A stretch of DNA of 64,000 bases from Chloroflexota bacterium (GCA_023473795.1 JAMCYS010000086.1:1-64000), one strand, 5' to 3'. Shown: positions 18,834 to 28,401, counted from the first letter of the stretch. Translations and numbers: made by a program. Notes: generated by a model from the letters alone, not told the origin.

Positions 18834-20426
18834 GTGAGAACTAACTACTGGTTGCTCGCGGCCATCGCCATCCTGGTCTTGGTGGCAGCGTGGATAGACC
18901 TTCCCGACAACCCCGGCGTTCATTTCCAGCTCGGGCCAGTCAGCGTCAATCAGGACATCAAGGTGCACGAAGGCCTCGACCTGCGCGGGGGCGTGCAGGT
19001 GACTCTGGCAGCCGACGTGCCGGCGGGTACAGTCGTTTCCTCGGACACGATGCAGGCAGCCCGGACGATCGTCGAAAACCGCATCAACGGTTTGGGCGTA
19101 TCCGAGCCCCTCATTCAGCTACAGCAGGAGACGAATCGGATCCTGGTCGAGCTGCCAGGGGTTACGAATCCCGAAGAAGCTATCGCGAGCTTGAAAGGCA
19201 CCGGTCTGCTGGAGTTCGTCGATACCGGTTCCACCAGCTTCCCGGACGGAGCCGTGATCACCACGTCGCTGGGCGGCCCGGCACCTGGCCAGACGGCATC
19301 CCAGACGCCGACTGCAGGCACGCCCGCGGCGACGAGCCCGGCCACGCCTGGCGCTAGCGCGGCGCCGCCGGCAACTAGCACGCCGAGCGCCACCAGCACG
19401 CCCAGCGCCACAGTCACGCCAACACCGGGCAGCACGCCGACTGCCGGCGGGACCCCCGCCGCGGGCAGCGTGGCCACGCCGGGCGCGAACGCGACTCCCC
19501 AGGTGTCGCCCACCCCGCAGGCCGGCCAGCCACAGGTCTATCAGACGATTCTGACCGGCAAGGACCTGAAGAGCGCCAGTGCCGGTGTGGACCAGTACGG
19601 CAAGCCAGAGATCAACTTCTCGCTAACGGACGAAGGCGCCAAGAAGATGGCCGAGTACTCGAGCACGCACGTTGGCAAGTACCTGACCATCACGATGGAC
19701 AAGGTGGTGCTCTCTTCTCCGGTCATCCAGACGCCGATCACGCAAGGCGACGGCCGCATCACGGGCACTTTCACCCTACAGCAGGTGCAAAGCATAGTCT
19801 TGCAGTTGAAGTACGGCTCCCTGCCGGTGCCTCTGAAGGTGGTGGAAAATAGGACGGTTGGCCCGACACTGGGCGAGGATTCGGTGAACAAGAGCCTGCT
19901 GGCGGGCGCCATCGGACTCTCCATCGTGGCGTTCTTCATGATCGCCTACTATCGCTTCCCTGGCTTCATCGCCGTGCTGGTGCTGGTGGCCTACTCCGCC
20001 ATCGTCTTCGCCCTGTTCAAGACGATTCCGGTTACTCTGACTCTCGCGGGCATCGCCGGCTTCATCTTATCGATCGGCATGGCGGTGGACGCCAATATCC
20101 TGATTTTCGAGCGCACGAAAGAAGAGCTGCGGGCGGGCAAGACTGTGGGTGCCGCTATCGAGGCGGGCTTCAACCGGGCTTGGACGTCGATTAGGGACTC
20201 GAACGTGTCCACGATCATTACCTGCGCGATTCTCTTCTGGTTCGGCTTGACCTTCGGCGCCAGCGTGATCCGCGGCTTCGCCCTCACCCTGGCGATCGGC
20301 GTGGTCGTCAGTATGTTCACGGCCATCGTGGTTACGCGCACGGTGCTGCGCTTCCTGCACCGTTGGTTCAGTAGCAGTCCTACACTTTCACAGCGCTGGC
20401 GTGAGCTGTGGATCTGGCAGCACTAG
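18834..20426 (+). CDS. secD: Protein translocase subunit SecD
   Basis: HEGLDLRGGVQVTLAADVP...ITGTFTLQQVQSIVLQLKYGSLPVPLKVVENRTVGPTLGEDSVNKSL...GMAVDANILIFERTKEELRAGK. Confidence 0.95.
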   Translation: MRTNYWLLAAIAILVLVAAWIDLPDNPGVHFQLGPVSVNQDIKVHEGLDLRGGVQVTLAADVPAGTVVSSDTMQAARTIVENRINGLGVSEPLIQLQQETNRILVELPGVTNPEEAIASLKGTGLLEFVDTGSTSFPDGAVITTSLGGPAPGQTASQTPTAGTPAATSPATPGASAAPPATSTPSATSTPSATVTPTPGSTPTAGGTPAAGSVATPGANATPQVSPTPQAGQPQVYQTILTGKDLKSASAGVDQYGKPEINFSLTDEGAKKMAEYSSTHVGKYLTITMDKVVLSSPVIQTPITQGDGRITGTFTLQQVQSIVLQLKYGSLPVPLKVVENRTVGPTLGEDSVNKSLLAGAIGLSIVAFFMIAYYRFPGFIAVLVLVAYSAIVFALFKTIPVTLTLAGIAGFILSIGMAVDANILIFERTKEELRAGKTVGAAIEAGFNRAWTSIRDSNVSTIITCAILFWFGLTFGASVIRGFALTLAIGVVVSMFTAIVVTRTVLRFLHRWFSSSPTLSQRWRELWIWQH

Positions 20427-21196
20427 GGGGCCAGCGGTTGGCGGTGGCGCTGGCCTGGGGCCTGCTGGGTCTGGCCGTGGGTTGGGTCCTCAACGTACTA
20501 GTTACGCGTTTGCCGCGCGGGGGCAGCCTGCTGGCCGCCCCTTTGCACTGCCACAGTTGCGGCAAGCCGCTGAGTTTCTGGGACGCAGCGCCGCTCGTTG
20601 GATTCCTTGCTCAACGGGGCCGCTGCTGCTACTGCGGCGCTAACCTCTCGTGGCGCTTCCCCGCCATCGAAATCGCCACTGCCCTGCTGTACGCTCTGGC
20701 CTGTCTTCGCTATGGCCTCGGTCTGGAGCTCGCCGTCTACTCGCTCTATCTCGCCATCCTCGTCGTGATCTTCGCCATCGACTGGCGCCACCGGCTTATC
20801 CTCAACGTCGTCACCTATCCTACGGCGATTCTTTGCCTGGCGCTTGCGGTCGTAACGCCCGGCTCTTCGCTGGTGTCGTCGTTGCTGGGGGCGGCGGCCT
20901 ATGGCGGCACGTTCGTGCTGCTGTACCTGTTCGCCGTCGTGATCTACCGGCGCGGCGACGCCCTGGGGATGGGCGACGTGAAGCTCGCCATCATCGTCGG
21001 TCTAATGGTGGGCCTGCCCAGGGCAATCGTGGCAATGGTACTGGGCATCTTGTTGGGGGCACTGGCCGGCGCGGCGGCGCTGCTGGCAGGCCGCTCCGGC
21101 AAGGAGCCGATACCCTACGGCACCTCCCTCAGCTTAGCAGCGGCGTTCGCCATCCTCTACGGCGACTTGCTGGTCAACTGGTACATCTACTCATAG
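20408..21196 (+). CDS. Prepilin peptidase (A24 family)
   Basis: CHSCGKPLSFWDAAPLVGFLAQRGRCCYCGANLSWRFPAIE and C-terminal RRGDALGMGDVKLAIIVGLMVG. Confidence 0.93.
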   Translation: MDLAALGGQRLAVALAWGLLGLAVGWVLNVLVTRLPRGGSLLAAPLHCHSCGKPLSFWDAAPLVGFLAQRGRCCYCGANLSWRFPAIEIATALLYALACLRYGLGLELAVYSLYLAILVVIFAIDWRHRLILNVVTYPTAILCLALAVVTPGSSLVSSLLGAAAYGGTFVLLYLFAVVIYRRGDALGMGDVKLAIIVGLMVGLPRAIVAMVLGILLGALAGAAALLAGRSGKEPIPYGTSLSLAAAFAILYGDLLVNWYIYS

Positions 21197-21201
21197 AAGA
21201 A

Positions 21202-21228
21202 CCGCCAGCACCGAGTAGGTGCTGGCGG
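21202..21228. terminator. Hairpin between convergent genes
   Basis: Perfect 11-bp inverted repeat CCGCCAGCACC-GAGTA-GGTGCTGGCGG, no U-tract. Confidence 0.6.
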
Positions 21229-21256
21229 CTTACGCTGTCAACCGCTGAGCCCCAGA

Positions 21257-22633
21257 CTACCCCTCAGCCATGTATGCCTTCGGGTTAGTCAGCTCCGCCA
21301 TCAGTCCTTTGAGATGCCGCAGCTGGTCGGTCGGGATGTTCCCCAGCCTGATCTTCTGGCGCAGGTCCGACAGGCTGAGGGTGGTGCTACCGTAGAGGCG
21401 GGCCATGTTCTCGTAGAACTCGTCCAGCGGCATTCGCGTGGGCAGTACGCTGTGCAGGAAGTCGAAATTGGCGAAGTTGCTGGTGATGAGGTCCTGCACG
21501 CGCTCCCTGAACAGGTCGGTTCCTGGCAGCGGCGTCAACACCGTGAACTGAGGGAAGGTGATCTTGAGATTGCGGACGTACTGAATTAGAGCGTCGAAAT
21601 CGGGGCGGGTCCATTGCGGATCGACGAGGAAGGCGCCCCAGATATCCACGTTGTTGGCGTGGAGAATCTGCACGGCCTTCTCGTTCGTGGCGATGGAGTT
21701 GCTCTTGTTGACCTTCGCCAAGTCGTCGTCGCGGAAGGCCTCCAGGCCCATCAGCACCGTAGTGAGACCGATTGATGCCCACTTCTCGATCAGGTCAGGC
21801 CGCTTCACGATGCTGTCGCTGCGCGCCTGCATCCAGAAGCGCTTCTTCAGCCCAAGCCCTTTCAGGCGTTCGTAGATTGCCTCGGCACGCGGCAGGTTCT
21901 GCAAGAAGTTATCGTCCACGAAGGCGACGAAGTCGCCGTGGATGGCGAGGATCTGATCGACCACTGTGTCGGCCTTCTTTAGCCGGCACTTGCCACCGTA
22001 GAATCGCCACACCGAACAGAAGTTGCAGCGGTAAGGACAGCCGCGGGCACTCTCCATTGTGTAGGCGCCCTGGTAAAACCGGAGATAGTAGCCGCTGCGA
22101 TAGCGGCTAGTGACTTCGCGGTTGGGCACGGGGCTGTTGTCGAGTTGCCCCAGCGGTGGTCGCGGGCCCACGAAGACCTGGCGCCCACCCTCGCGATACA
22201 TTACGCCCAGTACCTCCCGAGGGTCGCGACCGGTCTCTAGGGCAGTCACCAGCTCGGGCAGCGTGACCTCGCCTTCGCCGATGACCACAAAATCGGCCTC
22301 AGGCATATTGAAGTCCTGGGGCTGCAGAGAGGCATGGTGCCCGCCGACCACGGTGCGGATGCTGGGGTCCAGGCTCTTGACTTCTCGCAGCAACTCCTGG
22401 GCGCTCGGCACGTCAGTCGTGTAGCCGGTTACGCCCACCAGCTGCGGCTGGAAAGTCGCGAGTTCATGGGAGAGAGCAGCGGGGGCGTCTTCCAGCCTCA
22501 GGTCGAGGATGCGCAACTGATGGTCTGGCAGTGCCGCCGCCAGTATCTCAAGTGCTAGCGGCTCGGGCCGGGCCAGCCTATTGAAGCCCACTAGGGTAGC
22601 GGAACCCCGAGGTTGAACGAGCAGGATTCGCAT
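21257..22633 (-). CDS. B12-binding-domain radical SAM protein
   Basis: N-terminal ILLVQPRG...LVGVTGYTTDVPSAQELL; ARGCPYRCNFCSVWRFYGGKCR (CxxxCxxC). Confidence 0.9.
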   Translation of the reverse strand: MRILLVQPRGSATLVGFNRLARPEPLALEILAAALPDHQLRILDLRLEDAPAALSHELATFQPQLVGVTGYTTDVPSAQELLREVKSLDPSIRTVVGGHHASLQPQDFNMPEADFVVIGEGEVTLPELVTALETGRDPREVLGVMYREGGRQVFVGPRPPLGQLDNSPVPNREVTSRYRSGYYLRFYQGAYTMESARGCPYRCNFCSVWRFYGGKCRLKKADTVVDQILAIHGDFVAFVDDNFLQNLPRAEAIYERLKGLGLKKRFWMQARSDSIVKRPDLIEKWASIGLTTVLMGLEAFRDDDLAKVNKSNSIATNEKAVQILHANNVDIWGAFLVDPQWTRPDFDALIQYVRNLKITFPQFTVLTPLPGTDLFRERVQDLITSNFANFDFLHSVLPTRMPLDEFYENMARLYGSTTLSLSDLRQKIRLGNIPTDQLRHLKGLMAELTNPKAYMAEG

Positions 22634-22724
22634 CAGCGCCGGCCTCCCAATCATTTAGCTGGGGCAGAAGGAGAAGAGCCCATTCCTGGCTGGAACTGGC
22701 CCTCGTCCTCTCCGGATTGTCGAA

Positions 22725-22753
22725 ATCATAGCACGCGACCGAACGGACGTCAA
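22725..22753 (-). promoter_or_regulatory. Promoter of the radical SAM gene
   Basis: Minus strand TTGACG, 17-nt spacer, CGTGC-TATGAT. Confidence 0.6.
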
Positions 22754-22787
22754 TCACACCCCTAGCAAGCGCCAGGGCTAGGAAGAA

Positions 22788-22813
22788 GGCCGGGACCTGA
22801 GCAGGTCCCGGCC
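22788..22813. terminator. Hairpin downstream of the ECF S-component
   Basis: Perfect 11-bp inverted repeat GGCCGGGACCT-GAGC-AGGTCCCGGCC. Confidence 0.6.
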
Positions 22814-22859
22814 ACAGGTAGCGTATGCGCCAGTTGAGTGCCTGGCGGGTCGTTGCAGT

Positions 22860-23402
22860 CTAGCGAGTGCCGGAGACCTTGGAGCGGGCTCCGCCGGTCT
22901 CGACGCGCTTCCAGGCCGAGACAACGGCGATAGTAATGATGACCGCGACGATCACTTCCGGAATGCCGTTGACGATAGCCACGGACAACGCCACTTCCGG
23001 CGTCATGTAGTTGCGCACTACTGCCATTGTCAGAACCAGGATGGTGTTGGTCAGCGTGCCGACGGCAGCGGCGACGCCCAACGCGACGTACTCGTTGCTC
23101 CGTTTCAGCCCGACGTAGGCCAGATAGGCGGTGATACCGATGAACATGCGGGGCAGGATGGCGACGAGCGGATCCTTGAAGAGCGGCACGGTGGCCTGAA
23201 GGAAGCTGAAGATGCCGAAGATAGTACCGATGATCCAGCCGACCACCCAGCCTTCCATGATGCCGCCGACGATAGCGGGCACGTGCATGATGGTAGCGTT
23301 GCCGGCGGCAGTCGGCACGGGGATGAAGCCTAGCCTGGTCACGCCGAGGAGAATCGCGATGGCCGCCAGTACGCCGGAGATGACGATCTTGCGAACCGAC
23401 AT
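22860..23402 (-). CDS. ECF transporter S component (PanT/QueT-like fold)
   Basis: Hydrophobic 180-aa protein with ATIMHVPAIVGGIMEG...IIGTIFGIFSFLQA...DPLVAILPRMFIGITAYL; linked to EcfT/EcfA genes. Confidence 0.85.
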   Translation of the reverse strand: MSVRKIVISGVLAAIAILLGVTRLGFIPVPTAAGNATIMHVPAIVGGIMEGWVVGWIIGTIFGIFSFLQATVPLFKDPLVAILPRMFIGITAYLAYVGLKRSNEYVALGVAAAVGTLTNTILVLTMAVVRNYMTPEVALSVAIVNGIPEVIVAVIITIAVVSAWKRVETGGARSKVSGTR

Positions 23403-23528
23403 TGCGAGAACCCTCCTAGTTAGACTCGATGAGTGAGTTTATTGCTCTCCATGGGATGCGCACAGATGCCGACCAAGTGCTGGATCATCCTATCCTCTTC
23501 AACCACCCCCTCTCAGCTGCCTCCGCGG

Positions 23529-24563
23529 CTAGAGATCAGACGCCGCCGGAACTCCGGCCAGACTCGTGGCCCGCTCGGCGGCCCTTACGACCGCTCGCGC
23601 CAGGACTTGAGCAGTGGCTGTGCCAATGATCGTCACGTCGGCATCATCGGCCCAGAAACGCCGCAGTTGGCCAGCATCCTCGGCATTGCGTAGCAGCTTG
23701 GCGAACGGCGGCTTCGCCTGGCAGGTCGCCAGGGCAAAGACCGCGTCTCCATCCACCATCGTATGCACGGGCCGGATGGCCAGCGCCAGACCATCGTGGG
23801 CCATCTGCGCCACCTTAGTGCACTGCGCCTTGTTGAGAAAGGCGTTAGTGGCGACAACGGCGATAGTTGTGCTGGTAAAGCCCATCAGCGTCTGGCCCAG
23901 ATTGGTCTTCATCTGCTGGGCCGTGTTGACGAAACCGCCCACGATGGGCTTGCGCGTGCCGGCGATTATCTTGCTGTTCTCCGGGTCTACAATGTCGCCG
24001 AAAGCATTGACGGCGACGAGGGCGCCGACCACGATTCCCTTGCCCAGCTTCTCGCTCGCCGTGCCCAGGCCAGCTTTCACGGCGAACTTTGGCCCTAGCA
24101 GTTTACCGACGGTGCAACCGGTGCCCGCGCCCACCGAGCCCTCATCTACCGGACCATCGGTTGCCGCCAGACACGCCTGGTATCCGGATTCGGCGTTCGG
24201 CCGAACGTCGGCTCGGCCGATCATTAGATCGAAAAGAGAGGCCGCCGGCACGATTGGAACCTTGGCCACCCCGACGTCAAAGCCCAGTCCCCGCTCTTCC
24301 AGGAACCGTACAACTCCAGTGGCCGCGTCCAGGCCAAAGGCGCTGCCCCCGCTCAGCAGGACCGCGTTGACCTCGTGCACCAACCGGGTGGGCTCCAGCA
24401 AGTCCGTCTCGCGCGTAGCAGGCGCCGAGCCCCGCACGTCAACGCCAGCCTCCGTGCCGGGCGCGCAAAGGACGACGGTGCAGCCGGTAGCTGCCTCGCG
24501 GTCCGTGTAGTGCCCGACTCGCAAGCCCTCGACGTCCGTTATAGCATCAAACACCGATCTCAC
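23529..24563 (-). CDS. P1-family (DmpA/NylC/S58-like) peptidase
   Basis: FDAITDVEGLRVGHYTDREAATGCTVVL...LLSGGSAFGLDAATGVVRFLEE...TTIAVVATNAFLNKAQCTKVAQMAHDGLALAIRPVHTMVDGDAVFALAT; GTG start at 24563. Confidence 0.9.
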   Translation of the reverse strand: MRSVFDAITDVEGLRVGHYTDREAATGCTVVLCAPGTEAGVDVRGSAPATRETDLLEPTRLVHEVNAVLLSGGSAFGLDAATGVVRFLEERGLGFDVGVAKVPIVPAASLFDLMIGRADVRPNAESGYQACLAATDGPVDEGSVGAGTGCTVGKLLGPKFAVKAGLGTASEKLGKGIVVGALVAVNAFGDIVDPENSKIIAGTRKPIVGGFVNTAQQMKTNLGQTLMGFTSTTIAVVATNAFLNKAQCTKVAQMAHDGLALAIRPVHTMVDGDAVFALATCQAKPPFAKLLRNAEDAGQLRRFWADDADVTIIGTATAQVLARAVVRAAERATSLAGVPAASDL

Positions 24564-24576
24564 CCCGGCGATGCGC

Positions 24577-25806
24577 TCAGGCGCTCGCCACCCCCAGGTA
24601 GCGCAGGGCCGCCACGGCGTACAGTTTGGTTGCCTCAACCAGCTGGTCGATTTCCAGGTACTCGTCGACGTGATGGGGGATCAACCAGTTGCCCGGGCCC
24701 ACCGTGACAATGGGCACGCCGTTGCGGCCGTGCAAGATCGTGCCGTCCGTGGTGCCGGGCACGCCCCCGTAGACGGGGTCGCGGCCGGTGAGGTCGCGCA
24801 GGACCGCGTCGACCGTGGCCACGACAGGCTCATCGCGCGGGGTTGCCGTCGGCGGCCGAGCCTCGATAACATCCAGTTCGGCCTCGAAGGCCGGGCCCTG
24901 CTCCTGCAACCGCGCAAGAATGGCTTGGATCTTGGCCTCCATGTCCTCGGGCGATTGCCCCGGCAGCAGGCGCAGATCAAGCGTGAAGCCGCACTGGGCC
25001 GGCATCACGTTGTTCTGCGGCTCGCCACGCACCGGCGACTGGATGATCGTCGGGGTAATGCTCGGCTGACCAAGGTACTGGTCGCGTCCCAGACGGCTGA
25101 TCTCCTCGGCCTCCAACTTCCTCATCTCGGTGAGGAGGGCCGCGGCGGCGTAGATAGGGTTCACGCCGGTGAGCGGCATCGCACCGTGGGCCATCCTACC
25201 GGTAACGGTGACCCGCGCCCACATCACGCCCTTCTGGCTAGCGCAGATACGCATGTCCTCCGGCTCGCAGATAATGGCCGCGCTGACCCGCTCGCCCCAA
25301 CCGTGCTCGACGAAGTGCTTGATGCCAAGCATCCGCCCCTCTTCGTCCACGACCGCGCCGATAAGAATCGTGCCGTTCAGTTTGACGCCGCTGTCGACTA
25401 TCGCCTTGACGGCGGAGATGGCCGCTACCAGGCCACCCTTCATGTCGTTGCCGCCCCGGCCGTAGATCTTGCCGTCCTCGACCTCGGCGGCGAACGGCGC
25501 GTGCCGCCAGGCAGTTATGTCGCCTTCTGTCACGACGTCCGTGTGGCCCTCGAACATCAGCGTGCGCCCGCCGGTCGGGCCGTGCAAGAGGCCAATGACG
25601 TTAGGGCGACCAGGAGCCACAACTTCCCAGTGCGTCTCCAGTCCTAGCTGCTCGAACCGCTGCTTGACCCAGAGCGCCGCCGCCTCCTCACCCTCGCCCG
25701 TTTGCGGGCGATACACGCTGGGTATGCGTACCAGCTCGCGGGTCCACTCGACGACGGCGTCGGCGTCTATCCGCGCTAGGACCTTCTTCTCTACTTCGCT
25801 CAGCAT
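24577..25806 (-). CDS. M20-family metallopeptidase (ArgE/DapE/carnosinase-like)
   Basis: LMFEGHTDVVTEGD...GRGGNDMKGGLVAAI...VDEEG...AAIICEPED...GTTDGTILHGRNGVPIVTVGPGN. Confidence 0.9.
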   Translation of the reverse strand: MLSEVEKKVLARIDADAVVEWTRELVRIPSVYRPQTGEGEEAAALWVKQRFEQLGLETHWEVVAPGRPNVIGLLHGPTGGRTLMFEGHTDVVTEGDITAWRHAPFAAEVEDGKIYGRGGNDMKGGLVAAISAVKAIVDSGVKLNGTILIGAVVDEEGRMLGIKHFVEHGWGERVSAAIICEPEDMRICASQKGVMWARVTVTGRMAHGAMPLTGVNPIYAAAALLTEMRKLEAEEISRLGRDQYLGQPSITPTIIQSPVRGEPQNNVMPAQCGFTLDLRLLPGQSPEDMEAKIQAILARLQEQGPAFEAELDVIEARPPTATPRDEPVVATVDAVLRDLTGRDPVYGGVPGTTDGTILHGRNGVPIVTVGPGNWLIPHHVDEYLEIDQLVEATKLYAVAALRYLGVASA

Positions 25807-25835
25807 CGTTGCTCCTCAGTGTGAGACTAGCCTTG

Positions 25836-26693
25836 CTAGACGGGAAAGGCGCCGTTGTAGGCCACCATCACCACTGCAAACACCAGCGTCAGCGCCATGG
25901 CGGCGAAATCCGTCTGGCTCAGACGCAGACTGATGAGGTGCGAACGGTTCTTGCCGCCCACGTAGCAGCGGGCCTCCATCGCCAGAATCAGGTCCTCGCC
26001 TCGCCGCAGGGCGTCCACAAAGAGCGGCACGACCAGCGAGGCCATCATTCGTGTGGTTTGGACAAACTGGAACTTGCTGCCCTGGCCCAGATTGGCACCG
26101 CGGGAAGCCTGGGCCTTCATTACGATTTCAAGCTGCTCGGCCAGAATGGGCACGAACCGCATGGCTATGGTACCGACCAGCGACAGTTCGTGGGCCGGCA
26201 GGCCGAGGCGGGCAAACGGCCTCAGCATCTCCTCCATCCCGTGGGTCAACTCCGTGATGGTCGACGTGTTGGTCAACAGACTGGCGAGGAACATCAACTG
26301 AAGAAAGCGCAGGGTCGAGACGACTACCAGCTGGAACGAGCCGTTGGTAATGTGGATTATCCCCCACCGGAACCAGGTCTGCGAGGCCATTCCGGTGGGC
26401 ACGAACTGGTCGCCGTAAAAGAACAGCTGCAGCAGAGCCAGGACGACGATCAGCGGAAGCGCGGGCTTGATGCCGCGCAAGGCGTAGCCAACCGGCACTC
26501 CGGCCAGCAGGACGAACCAGAGACTGATCAGCAGCAACAGAACGTTCGCCGTGTAGGACGTGTTGAACGTGATGGCGATTACCATGAGGATCATGACAGT
26601 GATTTTCGCCCGCGGATCGAGGCGATGGACGAGCGAATTACCGGGCAGGTACTGCCCGATCGTGATATTCCTCAGGAACTCAAAGTCTTCCAA
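25836..26693 (-). CDS. ecfT: ECF transporter transmembrane component EcfT
   Basis: ITIGQYLPGNSLVHRLDPRAKI...MKAQASRGANL and DLILAMEARCYVG coupling motifs. Confidence 0.93.
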   Translation of the reverse strand: MEDFEFLRNITIGQYLPGNSLVHRLDPRAKITVMILMVIAITFNTSYTANVLLLLISLWFVLLAGVPVGYALRGIKPALPLIVVLALLQLFFYGDQFVPTGMASQTWFRWGIIHITNGSFQLVVVSTLRFLQLMFLASLLTNTSTITELTHGMEEMLRPFARLGLPAHELSLVGTIAMRFVPILAEQLEIVMKAQASRGANLGQGSKFQFVQTTRMMASLVVPLFVDALRRGEDLILAMEARCYVGGKNRSHLISLRLSQTDFAAMALTLVFAVVMVAYNGAFPV

Positions 26694-27541
26694 ATCTCCT
26701 CCTCCGCCTTGGCGACGTCAACGATCCTGTCGTCGACAGCCAGGCCGCGCTGGCGCAAGAGATGCATTACTTGCGTGATCTGGGGCGTGCCCAAGCCAGC
26801 GGCGTGCAGACGCTCCGTCTGGGCGAAGACCTCCGCCGTACTGCCCTCCAGCACCGTGCGGCCGTCCTCGAGCACGTAGACCCGATCCACCAGAGAGGCG
26901 AGGTCCTCCATGTTGCTGGAGATGAAGACAATCGTTAGTCCTTCCTGGTCGTGGAAGCGGCGTATATCCGCCAGGAGATCCTTGCGCCCACGCGGGTCGA
27001 CGCCGGAGGTCGATTCGTCCAGCACCAGCACTTCAGGGCGCAGGGCCAGCACGCCCGCGATCGCCGCCTTGCGCGCCTCGCCGCCGGAGAGGGAGAACGT
27101 GAACCGGTCGGCGAACTTCTCGAACGGCAAGCCGACCATGTCCATCGCCCAGCGCACGCGCTCCTTCACCTCGGGCAGAGCCAGGCCCATCTTGAAGGGC
27201 CCGAAAGCCACGTCGTCACCCACCAGACGCTCGAAAAGCTGTGCCTCCGGGTATTGGAAGACTAGGCCGACCTTGAGCCGAATCTGGCGCACGTTGAAGG
27301 TGGGGTCGGACATGTCCTGGCCGAAGACCACGACTTTGCCCGGCTGGCGGGGGCGGATCAGCCCATTGAAGTGCTGCACTGTGGTAGACTTGCCGGAGCC
27401 GGCACGGCCGATGATGCCCAGGGACTCGCCCCGGCGCACTTCCATCGTCACTCCCTTGAGTGCTTCGACTTGCAGCGGCGTACCCTTCAGATATGTGTGA
27501 CGCAGGTCATTGATTTGAATGACGGCCTCGCCGACGCTCAC
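26672..27541 (-). CDS. ecfA2: ECF transporter ATPase EcfA2-type
   Basis: IIGRAGSGKSTTVQHFNGLIRP Walker A; FSLSGGEARKAAIAGVLALRPEVLVLDESTSGVDP. Confidence 0.92.
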   Translation of the reverse strand: MSVGEAVIQINDLRHTYLKGTPLQVEALKGVTMEVRRGESLGIIGRAGSGKSTTVQHFNGLIRPRQPGKVVVFGQDMSDPTFNVRQIRLKVGLVFQYPEAQLFERLVGDDVAFGPFKMGLALPEVKERVRWAMDMVGLPFEKFADRFTFSLSGGEARKAAIAGVLALRPEVLVLDESTSGVDPRGRKDLLADIRRFHDQEGLTIVFISSNMEDLASLVDRVYVLEDGRTVLEGSTAEVFAQTERLHAAGLGTPQITQVMHLLRQRGLAVDDRIVDVAKAEEEIWKTLSS

Positions 27542-28401
27542 GTCACCGCCCCCTTGCGCGCCCGCGCGGCCCCCAGAATAGCCTCGGCGGTCTCTTCCAC
27601 GGTGAGCAAGTTGCCACGAATGCCGGGTACCCGCTTGCTGAGACGGGACGCGAGGTCGGTCGTCTGCGGCACGTCAAGTTGTAGCTCGCGCAGCTCGTCG
27701 ATACGACAGAAGATCTCCTGGGGCGTGCCCTGCATCACAATCTGGCCGCCCTCCATCACAATCACCCGATTGGCGTCCAGCACCTCGTGCATGAAGTGGG
27801 TGATCGTGATCACCGTCAGCCCCCGGGAATTCATATCCCTCGCCACGTCGAGCACGTCGTCGCGCCCGACCGGGTCGAGGTAGGCGGTGGCTTCGTCGAA
27901 GACCACCACCGCCGTCTTCATCGCCAGCACGCCGGCGATGGCCACGCGCTGCTTCTGGCCGCCGGAGAGAAGGTGGGGCGCCCGCTTACGCACGTCGGTG
28001 AGGCTCGTCAAGCGGAGGGCCCAGTCCACCCGCTCGCGCAGCTCGTTAGGGGGCACGCCGAGGTTCTCCGGCCCGAAGGCCACGTCCTCCTCAACCACCG
28101 TGGCGACGATCTGATTGTCTGGATTCTGGAAAACCATGCCCACCGTGGAGCGAATGGCCAAGGTATTATCAATCTGCTTGGTGTTGAGTCCCTTGACGAA
28201 AACGTCGCCCTCGGTCGGCTGCAGTAGGGCATTGAAGTGTTTGGCCAGCGTCGATTTGCCAGAGCCGTTATGGCCGACGATCGCCAAATAGTCTCCTGGC
28301 ATGATGTCGAGGCTCACGTTGCGCAAGGCCGTGATCGGATTTGGCGTTTCCGCATTATATGCGAAAGTGACGTCTTTGACTTGAATGATCGGCTCCGTCA
28401 C
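27538..28401 (-). CDS. ecfA1: ECF transporter ATPase EcfA1-type
   Basis: IVGHNGSGKSTLAKHFNALLQPTEG; LLSGGQKQRVAIAGVLAMKTAVVVFDEATAYLDP; GTG at 28401. Confidence 0.92.
   Translation of the reverse strand: MTEPIIQVKDVTFAYNAETPNPITALRNVSLDIMPGDYLAIVGHNGSGKSTLAKHFNALLQPTEGDVFVKGLNTKQIDNTLAIRSTVGMVFQNPDNQIVATVVEEDVAFGPENLGVPPNELRERVDWALRLTSLTDVRKRAPHLLSGGQKQRVAIAGVLAMKTAVVVFDEATAYLDPVGRDDVLDVARDMNSRGLTVITITHFMHEVLDANRVIVMEGGQIVMQGTPQEIFCRIDELRELQLDVPQTTDLASRLSKRVPGIRGNLLTVEETAEAILGAARARKGAVT

Noticed and set aside
19281-19536. Tandem-repeat-like DNA inside secD as a CRISPR or satellite repeat
   Set aside because: Repeats are short, imperfect and in frame, explained by a Ser/Thr/Pro/Ala protein linker; no spacers
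23403-23528. Possible vitamin riboswitch (TPP-like CTGAGAG on the minus strand) before the ECF S component
   Set aside because: Only one short string matches; the other conserved TPP blocks are absent
24571-25647. 358-aa plus-strand ORF antisense to the M20 peptidase
   Set aside because: Mirror of a strongly supported catalytic domain; no independent protein signature
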